Assembly: GCA_947168045.1 (NCBI GenBank)
Contig: CAMVKN010000001.1
Location: forward strand, 62,001-126,000
Source: an uncultured Prevotellaceae bacterium
Lineage (GTDB): Bacteria; Bacteroidota; Bacteroidia; Bacteroidales; Bacteroidaceae
Length of the DNA stretch: 64,000 nucleotides
Reading direction: 5' to 3'
The notes under the pieces are model-generated. The model was not told where the DNA came from, made no database searches, and was given only the letters and a program-made list of their open reading frames with translations. Below, piece after piece: positions 40,201 through 45,897 of the stretch. Both the position numbers and the translations under genes were made by a program. The number at the start of each line of letters is the position of its first letter. The first letter of the stretch is position 1.

Positions 40201-40547
40201 AGGTCGGTAGCATCCTCAGAGATTTGGACAGGCAGGTCGTAGACATCGGCCAGCTGCAGCTGGATGCCACGGATGATTTTCGTCTGGTGGCCGATGTAGC
40301 TCACGGTCACATTGTACGGGCCGCCGGTACGCATACCACGAATGGTAAACAGGCCGTCGAGATTGGTCACTGCCGTGTAGCGGGTGCCCGAAGGTTCATG
40401 GACGGCCACCACGGTGGCACCGATGACGTCTTCACCGCTGCCTTCGACAGACACCTTGCCCGCCATGCTCGCAGTGGTTACCTGTGCCATGGTGCCCGTC
40501 GCCAGGACGAGCAGCATGGTGATGAATAATAGAAATCTTTTTTGCAT
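37251..40547 (-). CDS. Oar-like TonB-dependent outer membrane receptor
   Basis: A 1098-residue receptor. After the signal peptide (ending GTMAQ) there is a carboxypeptidase-regulatory-like domain ([27 protein letters not shown] form, about 28-112), then a plug with [38 protein letters not shown] and [22 protein letters not shown], and a large barrel ending [14 protein letters not shown]. The [27 protein letters not shown] block marks the Oar group rather than SusC, and there is no SusD next to it. Oar proteins have been linked with protein or factor secretion and adhesion; this one's cargo is not known. Its start is 23 bases after the obgE stop and its stop is 18 before the lipoprotein gene. 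Confidence 0.92.
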   Translation of the reverse strand: MQKRFLLFITMLLVLATGTMAQVTTASMAGKVSVEGSGEDVIGATVVAVHEPSGTRYTAVTNLDGLFTIRGMRTGGPYNVTVSYIGHQTKIIRGIQLQLADVYDLPVQISEDATDLAEVVVTGRASKFSNEKTGAATNINSQQILNLPTVSRSITEVTRLSAYGGNGMSLSGGNGKMTNFTVDGANFNNNFGLTDNLPGGGNPISLDAIEEMQVTISPYDVRQTNFTTGGLNAITKSGTNTFRGTAYVYHTNENMHGDAVEREQIQGAREKSQTTTYGVTIGGPIIKDKLFFFASGEMVKQPTVVNRWRGSVGGRYDADNYLSRVSQEDLKTVSDLVRERYGYDTGSWEDWSTDNDTYKALVRLDWNINDRHHLALRYNYTKGRTWKVPSNSVDGGTLPYARLSLYNMSYKNSLYAQDNYVKTFALDLNSRLTDNLSNQLLATYSKIDDIRDSGSAPFPFIDILDGDGGNYISLGYELFTWNNAVHNNVLNIKDDLTWYVGKHTIMGGLSFEHQMADNMYMRNGTGYYRFDSMDDFINQRVPSVACLTYGYNGEQEPAARVQFNQLGLYVQDDWKATNKLKLTYGVRVDGLFFNNGDLMTNKAIYDLDYDGKHVDTGKWPSNTIALSPRVGFIWDVFGDKSLKVRAGTGFFLGRLPLVFFTNMPTNSNMFQLVGKWNATGSSGTKIDMAEYFPNGMILDNNGYPSYNALKEHIVNSGLGPNSITSEEGTLSGAVNAIASDFKMPHEWKTSLAIDYQIPTAFPFSVTAEAVFKKTINGVYMTDWSLRNVGGYARMNGADARALYQDYKLTYDRNGKTTAMPSAYVLSNTSKGYGLVASLTVNAQPTEWMSLMAAYTYTMNKELTGMPGSNASSVFSYIPSVDGPEFLQLHNSSFVVPNRFVASATIHDKSNNHYSFIYETWRGGYNYSYMLTNDINGDGNAYDLIYVPTDEEVANRQFRFASDDDRQRFMDFVHNDDYLNSHQGKYAEAYSVYSPWVHRLDFSYKHDFKLMTGKQQHKLQLSLDVKNVLNFFDSSWGVMKYMNSSLNSGRILKFEKTDAEGYAVFSTPGAVNGNTKTWLPNHALGQCWYASIGVKYFFN

Positions 40548-40570
40548 ATATAATACGGTTAAAAGTTTTT

Positions 40571-41737
40571 TCAGTTCTCTGAGTCATCCTCATCCCAGTC
40601 CTCGATGTCGTCCTCATCGATGTATTCGATGTCCTCGTCATCGATGTCCTCGTCTTCCAGCTCCTGGGCCAGGAAACTCATGTCCTTGTCGCGGTGCACC
40701 AGACGGTCGTCGGCCATGATGGTCTGCAGCTTGTTGCTCTCATTGTTCAGCGCACGCCACAGCACATCCTTCAGCTCGTCCAGGCCATAGCCCGTGACGG
40801 CGGAGATAAAGACGACCTCCCCCGGGCCGTTGTGGCTTATCTCCTCCTTAATCATCGCTATTAGCTCCTCGTCCAGCAGGTCGCACTTCGTCACAGCCAG
40901 CACGCGCTGCTTCGTCAGCAGCTCGGGGTTGAACTTGCGCAGCTCTTCCAGGAGGATGTTATATTCGCGCAGGATGTTGTCGCTGTCGCCCGGCACCATG
41001 AACAGCAGGAGCGAGTTGCGCTCAATGTGGCGCAAGAAGCGCAGCCCTAAGCCACGGCCCTCGGCAGCACCCTCGATGATACCGGGGATATCGGCCATGA
41101 CGAATGACTTGTTGTCCCTGTAGCCCACGATGCCCAGGCTGGGCTCCATGGTGGTGAAAGGATAGTTGGCAATCTTCGGACGCGCATTGCTCAGCGCGCT
41201 CACCAGCGTCGACTTGCCGGCGTTGGGGAAGCCCACCAGACCGACATCGGCCAGCAGCTTCAGCTCCATGATGATGGTCATCTCCTGAGCGGGCTCGCCG
41301 GGCTGCGCATAGCGGGGCGCCTGGTTGGTGGCGGTACGGAACTGGAAGTTGCCCAGACCGCCGCGGCCACCCTTCAGCAGCACAATCTCCTGGCCGTCGT
41401 AGGCCACGTCGCACACGAACTTGCCTGTTTCAGCATTGTAGACCACGGTACCCGGTGGAACATCGATAAAAACGTCCTTTCCATCGGTACCGTGACACTT
41501 ATCCTTGCCACCGTTGCCGCCATGCTCGGCAAAGATGTGGCGCTCATATTTCAGGTGCAGCAGCGTCCAGTAGTTATGATTACCACGAAGGATGATGTTT
41601 CCTCCACGACCGCCGTCGCCACCGTCAGGACCACCCAACGGGTTGTACTTCACATGGCGCAGGTGCATGCTGCCACGGCCGCCCTTGCCCGAGCGACACA
41701 CTATTTTCACATAGTCAACAAAATTAGATTCAGGCAT
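40571..41737 (-). CDS. obgE: Obg GTPase with long acidic C-terminal tail
   Basis: A 388-residue ribosome-assembly GTPase. The glycine-rich Obg fold (CRSGKGGRGSMHLRHVKYNPLGGPDGGDGGRGG, about 14-46) is followed by the G domain with G1 GFPNAGKST (about 168), G3 DIPGIIEGA, and G4 VTKCDLLD. The last 30 residues alternate Asp/Glu with Ile/Tyr (DEDIDDEDIEYIDEDDIEDW), encoded by GATGTCCTC-type repeats; acidic tails are normal in Obg but this one is strongly periodic. A TACCTTTG box lies 28 bases upstream. The Oar-like receptor and lipoprotein follow on the same strand and may share its transcript. Confidence 0.96.
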   Translation of the reverse strand: MPESNFVDYVKIVCRSGKGGRGSMHLRHVKYNPLGGPDGGDGGRGGNIILRGNHNYWTLLHLKYERHIFAEHGGNGGKDKCHGTDGKDVFIDVPPGTVVYNAETGKFVCDVAYDGQEIVLLKGGRGGLGNFQFRTATNQAPRYAQPGEPAQEMTIIMELKLLADVGLVGFPNAGKSTLVSALSNARPKIANYPFTTMEPSLGIVGYRDNKSFVMADIPGIIEGAAEGRGLGLRFLRHIERNSLLLFMVPGDSDNILREYNILLEELRKFNPELLTKQRVLAVTKCDLLDEELIAMIKEEISHNGPGEVVFISAVTGYGLDELKDVLWRALNNESNKLQTIMADDRLVHRDKDMSFLAQELEDEDIDDEDIEYIDEDDIEDWDEDDSEN

Positions 41738-41764
41738 CTGTCCTCATCTCGTATTTTCACTTTG

Positions 41765-41772
41765 CAAAGGTA
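41765..41772 (-). promoter_or_regulatory. -7 box TACCTTTG for obgE
   Basis: On the minus strand TACCTTTG lies 27 bases before the obgE start. Confidence 0.6.
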
Positions 41773-41908
41773 CTGCTTTTCAGCCATAAAACCAAACAAT
41801 TCGACATAATTATTTTCTATGGATGCTACAGGTTCCCGCTCTTTGCTTCGTTCAACATTTATTCAACCTCCTTCTGCAAGGTTTCTATGAATTCTTTCAG
41901 TCTGAGTA

Positions 41909-42142
41909 CTAACTTGCATACTTGTATGGGGTGCGAAGATGTTCTTTCAGTACAGCCTCATTCTTCTCGTTGTCCCATTTCCCCTCGGCCCAAAGGCGGT
42001 CCATTTCATCGTCTATCTTGCGGGCGTAGAAGTCGCACACAACCTTTCGGAGTTCGCTTAGTTCCTCTTCAGTCTTGATACGTCCCAGAAGCTGTAGGAA
42101 TTCCATCTGAGCTACATTCAACGGTGAAGTCACTTGTTCCAT
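41909..42142 (-). CDS. Small conserved-type hypothetical protein
   Basis: A 77-residue, mostly helical, charged protein (MEQVTSPLNVAQMEFLQLLG... HLRTPYKYAS). It resembles a small Bacteroidota family that I recall by the pattern LNxxQxxxLxxxxxxKTEExLxxLKxxxxxYYxxKxDxExDRLW and a C-terminal (M/L)RTPY(K). Its function is not established; small size and scattered distribution are compatible with an antitoxin or regulator, but no toxin gene is adjacent. ATG 42142 is preferred to the longer ORF (up to 42622), whose extra part is only translated repeat DNA from locus 2. A TAACTTTG box sits 33 bases upstream. Confidence 0.7.
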   Translation of the reverse strand: MEQVTSPLNVAQMEFLQLLGRIKTEEELSELRKVVCDFYARKIDDEMDRLWAEGKWDNEKNEAVLKEHLRTPYKYAS

Positions 42143-42174
42143 AATCTTTCTGTTTATTCTTGTTCTAACGGTTG

Positions 42175-42182
42175 CAAAGTTA
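42175..42182 (-). promoter_or_regulatory. -7 box TAACTTTG of the small hypothetical gene
   Basis: The minus strand reads TAACTTTG followed by GCA, 32 bases before the ATG at 42142. Confidence 0.65.
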
Positions 42183-42237
42183 CAAAGTTTTTCGGATATT
42201 CCATTCACTTTTTCCAGAAAAGTACAAAAAACAAGAA

Positions 42238-42735
42238 TGGGGCCCCACACCGACCTCACACCACTCACCTCACACCACTCACCTCTATGAATAAGGAAAC
42301 CAGGAAAAATAGTGCACCAAGTGCACCTATTGTCCTTAACCAACTGACTGGCAATCCGTTGGTTGGTGCACCAAGTCTGCGTTCGTGCACCAATGGTGCA
42401 CCAGGTGCACCCGAGGGGCAGAAGGTGGGGTTCAGGTGCACTTGGTGCACCATTGAAAGTCATTAGAGCACCTTCCAACAACTTACAAATCAAGATGCTA
42501 TACACCAAAGGTGCACTTGGTGCACTATCTTTTTTCGTTCTCCTTATTATATATGCAACTAACGCTGCAACTGGCACAATAACTCGGCACTTTACGACAG
42601 CCAGGCATTGAGTTATGCTCATAAAGCGGCTCCTGGCTGAATTATCTCATGGAGATATTCTCATAACTCCGCGACTTATTCCCATAAAGTGCCGCTTTTT
42701 TGCCAAATTCTCTCGAGAATTTACCTTTCAATGGC
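42238..42735. repeat. Repeat locus 2: GTGCACC inverted arms plus 21-bp array
   Basis: It begins with GGGGCCCCAC and a 14-bp tandem repeat (ACCTCACACCACTC twice, 42250-42286). An inverted pair follows: AATAGTGCACCAAGTGCACC (about 42307) and GGTGCACTTGGTGCACTATC (about 42510), with more GTGCACC words between. The 21-bp array runs from about 42588 to 42725, with CATAAAG at 42620 and 42683, exactly 63 apart as in locus 1, then GCCAAATTCTCTCGAGAATT 19 bases later, also as in locus 1. The inverted word shared with locus 3 is at 42597-42617. Confidence 0.82.
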
Positions 42736-42952
42736 CACTCTGCTCTTCCCTATGGCTACTTCACATCTCTGTGGGTGTGCCAGTATGGTGCCAGGCGAAA
42801 ACATAGTATACTCTGCGACTCTGCGCGAGAATAGAGAGCTTCAGAAACTTGAATGACATAAAGACTCTGTGTACTCGGTGTTTCAAAAGAACATGCGAAA
42901 GATGTAATGCTTTTTTTTATACACAATGTATTGGCAAAATCAAAAAAAGTAG

Positions 42953-42960
42953 TACCTTTG
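42953..42960 (+). promoter_or_regulatory. -7 box TACCTTTG of the secreted PL1-like gene
   Basis: TACCTTTG followed by GCA, with TTGG 18 bases upstream (42931-42934) as a possible -33 box. The ATG at 42994 lies 33 bases downstream. Confidence 0.7.
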
Positions 42961-42993
42961 CACCCAGCTACATCATCAAACAAACTAACAAAC

Positions 42994-45720
42994 ATGAAAA
43001 AACTAATCACTACGACCTTTTCACTTCTATGTATCATGGGCCTGTCGGCACAGAACATCGACTTCAACATGACCGGCCGTCAGGACGCCGAAGTGAACGA
43101 ACCGGATTACACCGGCTGGGCCGTCAGCCAGGTGGCCAGCGAGACGAAGGAGCTGGACAACGGACTGACCATCACCGTGGCTGCCACGGGCAATGCCAAC
43201 ACCCTGCGTGCACAGTGGCACAAGAACACATGCACCGCGGGAAAGAACGGACAGACGGGCCTGCGACTAATGGGCGACGGCGTGGCGGCCTTCATTGCCG
43301 ACGACGACAACAACACGCCCACGCTGACCGATACGCCCACCGCCATCACCGTCACCATCAGTGGACTGGAGGCTGGCATGCACAGCCTGGCAGCCTACCA
43401 CGTGTGGAAGGACCCGAAGAACGGCGACATGCCTACCATCAAGGTGGAGGTGAACGGTGAAATGGTGCAAAACGGCGTTCAATATGCCAACGTCAAACAG
43501 ACCGCCACCGACCTGAGGATGCAGGACGCTCCCTACAGCTATGTGGAGTTCAGCGTCGAGGAGGGTGAGCAGGTAGAGATAACCTATACCACCGAGGTGG
43601 CCGAGGGCAAGACGTACCAGACGACGAACATGATGCTCAACGGCCTGCTCATCGACCGCTCGCCGTTGGTGGCCACCGACCCCACGCCCAACCACCGCGA
43701 CTTCCACCTGGACGCTGACAACGGCACCTGCACCCTGCAGTGGGCACCGGCTACCATCGCCGTCAGCCACCGCCTCGTCGTGGGCACCGATGCTGACGAA
43801 GTGGCGGTTTCAACGAACTATGTCTACCAGGGCAGCGAGACATCCTACAAGCTGACGAACCTCTCGTCAGCACATTATTACTACTGGCGCGTGGACGAGG
43901 TGGACGCTGCCGGCAAGGTGTACAAGGGCCAGGTGTGGTCGTTCCGTCCACGCCAGCTGGCCTTCCCCGGTGCCGAGGGCTATGGCCGCTATGCCATGGG
44001 CGGGCGCGACGGCGTCGTATACCATGTCACCAGCCTCGCAGGAACGAAGGAACCGGGCACTTTGCTCTACGGACTGACGGAGATGGACGAGCCGCGCTAC
44101 ATCGTCTTCGACGTCAGCGGCATCATTGAGCTGGACTTCGCATCCAACTTCGTCAAGCCCAATGCCTACATCGCCGGACAGACGGCACCGGGAAAGGGCA
44201 TCTGCATCAAGGCATCGAACATCAACATCGGCTCTGACGTCATCTGCCGTTTCATTCGCTTCAAACGCGGACTGGGCGTCTACGGAGAGAACACGGGCAA
44301 CGCCATGGGCATGACGGGTGCCGACCACGCCATCGTGGACCACTGCACAGCGGCATGGGGCACCGATGAAACGGTGTCAGGACGTGGCGCAAAGAACATC
44401 TCGTTCCAGTACAGCATCATCAGCGAGGCACTGGGCATCGCCGGACATAAGAACTACAGCGACGGCACGAACCACGGCTATGCCGCCACCATCGACGGGC
44501 AGAAAGGCTCGTGGCACCACAACCTGCTGGTGAACTGCAACGGACGCAACTGGAGCATGGGCGGCGGCATGGACGCACAGAACATCCCCATCGGTGGATT
44601 GGACCTTTTCAACAACGTGGTCTACAACTGGCACGACCGTACCACCGACGGCAACTGCCACGCAGTGAACTTCGTGAACAACTACTATAAGATGGGGCCC
44701 GACACGCGCAAGACCATTCTCTTCACGCAGGACTTCGAAGAGGCCATCAACCCCGAGGGCAAGGACCAGGCCTACATCAAGGGCAACATCCGCGAGAACA
44801 AGAACCACTCGCTGACACAGGATGCGGTGAACGTCACCTACAATGCCACAGGCAACATTCCCACCAACTACCAGTATCGCGTCAACGAGCCGCTGTTCCC
44901 CAGCTATGCCGACATACACTCAGCCACGGACGCCATGAAGATAGTGACCAGCACCGCCGGCGTGACCATGCCGATGCGCGACGAGCACCATGTGCGCAAC
45001 GTGCGCGAGACGCTCGACGGCACCTATACCTACGTGGGTTCCAAGTCGAAGATAAAGGGCGAGATTGACACGGAGGCTGACATCACCGAGCACGTCAACG
45101 GCTGGGAGACATATCCCGAGGACAGACGCGATGCCAAATGGGACACCGACCAGGACGGCATGCCCGACTGGTGGGAGAAGACCACGGGCAGCAACGCCAC
45201 ACAAGCCAACCAGAACGACGACCCCAACGGCGACGGCTACACGCTGTTAGAGGATTACTTAGAGTTCATGGCGCATCCCTACGTCATCATCGAGCCGAAG
45301 GGCAGCGCCACCATCGACCTGAAGCAGCATTTCGCCGGTTTCTACGGACAGAACGGCAAGAGCGTGACACCAACCTACACGGCTGACGAGCTGGACAACG
45401 GCACCTTCCAGCCCTCCTTCGATGGCTCAGTGATGACCATCAAGGACCTGGGCAACAAGAATGGCTATGTGCAGCCCTTCAACGTCTACGTCAACGACGG
45501 TGAAACGGCCTATTCGCAGCGCTTCGGCGTCATCGTCACAGGCGAGGCAAAGACGGCCATCAGTGACGTGTGGAACGAAGACGGCATGAAGGTGGTGAAG
45601 CGCGAGTTCTTCACCCTCGACGGGAAAAAGGTGGAAAAGATGCTGTCACATGAGGTCTACCTGATGCAGGTGACCGACAGCGAAGGACAAGTACACGCAG
45701 TGAAGGTGATAGCGAATTAA
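42994..45720 (+). CDS. Large secreted PL1-type pectate lyase with accessory domains
   Basis: A 908-residue secreted protein. Signal peptide MKKLITTTFSLLCIMGLSA. Residues about 20-210 form a beta-sandwich-like domain, about 215-310 a fibronectin-III-like domain (CTLQWAPATIAVSHRLVVGTD... YYYWRVDEVDAAGKVY), then the PL1 beta-helix (AFPGAEGYGRYAMGGR, VFDVSGIIEL, AYIAGQTAPGKGICI, IVDHCTAAWGTDE, FNNVVYNWHDR). A calcium-type motif DTDQDGMPDWWEKTTGSN follows at about 718. The C-terminal REFFTLDGKKVEKMLSHEVYL... looks like a type IX secretion or anchoring tail. ATG 42994 fits the promoter. It converges with GH78, separated by a perfect 42-bp inverted repeat. Confidence 0.9.
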   Translation: MKKLITTTFSLLCIMGLSAQNIDFNMTGRQDAEVNEPDYTGWAVSQVASETKELDNGLTITVAATGNANTLRAQWHKNTCTAGKNGQTGLRLMGDGVAAFIADDDNNTPTLTDTPTAITVTISGLEAGMHSLAAYHVWKDPKNGDMPTIKVEVNGEMVQNGVQYANVKQTATDLRMQDAPYSYVEFSVEEGEQVEITYTTEVAEGKTYQTTNMMLNGLLIDRSPLVATDPTPNHRDFHLDADNGTCTLQWAPATIAVSHRLVVGTDADEVAVSTNYVYQGSETSYKLTNLSSAHYYYWRVDEVDAAGKVYKGQVWSFRPRQLAFPGAEGYGRYAMGGRDGVVYHVTSLAGTKEPGTLLYGLTEMDEPRYIVFDVSGIIELDFASNFVKPNAYIAGQTAPGKGICIKASNINIGSDVICRFIRFKRGLGVYGENTGNAMGMTGADHAIVDHCTAAWGTDETVSGRGAKNISFQYSIISEALGIAGHKNYSDGTNHGYAATIDGQKGSWHHNLLVNCNGRNWSMGGGMDAQNIPIGGLDLFNNVVYNWHDRTTDGNCHAVNFVNNYYKMGPDTRKTILFTQDFEEAINPEGKDQAYIKGNIRENKNHSLTQDAVNVTYNATGNIPTNYQYRVNEPLFPSYADIHSATDAMKIVTSTAGVTMPMRDEHHVRNVRETLDGTYTYVGSKSKIKGEIDTEADITEHVNGWETYPEDRRDAKWDTDQDGMPDWWEKTTGSNATQANQNDDPNGDGYTLLEDYLEFMAHPYVIIEPKGSATIDLKQHFAGFYGQNGKSVTPTYTADELDNGTFQPSFDGSVMTIKDLGNKNGYVQPFNVYVNDGETAYSQRFGVIVTGEAKTAISDVWNEDGMKVVKREFFTLDGKKVEKMLSHEVYLMQVTDSEGQVHAVKVIAN

Positions 45721-45722
45721 AA

Positions 45723-45897
45723 AGCCTCACCCCCAACCCCTCTCCCAAGGAGAGGGGAGTATATATAGATATATCGCTGGGTATTTAGCATCCTAGTATC
45801 CGGCACCGTTTATCCGTTACAGGTCTATATACTCCCCTCTCCTTGGGAGAGGGGTTGGGGGTGAGGCTTAGAGGGGTTGGGGGTGAGGCTGGTGAGG
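45723..45897. repeat. Palindromic cassette, family C, between convergent genes
   Basis: Two arms of 42 bases, 45723-45764 and 45827-45868, are exact inverted copies (GCCTCACCCCCAACCCCTCT...). Each has an inner CCCCTCTCC/GGAGAGGGG hairpin. A 62-base interior separates them, and a partial third copy of the arm end (AGAGGGGTTGGGGGTGAGGC) follows to 45892. It could work as a bidirectional terminator. Confidence 0.92.

Larger units (their letters stand above)
42143..42993. other. Divergent gap containing repeat locus 2
   Basis: About 850 bases between the small minus-strand gene and the secreted PL1 protein. 42175-42182 is a promoter, 42238-42735 is repeat locus 2, and 42736-42952 is plain AT-rich DNA in which I see nothing clear, followed by the PL1 promoter at 42953. 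Confidence 0.7.

Noticed and set aside
42143..42622. N-terminal extension of the small gene at 41909 up to 42622
   Set aside because: The extra 160 codons are translated GTGCACC repeat DNA (CTWCTI-type words), and a promoter and a better ATG lie at 42175-42182 and 42142.
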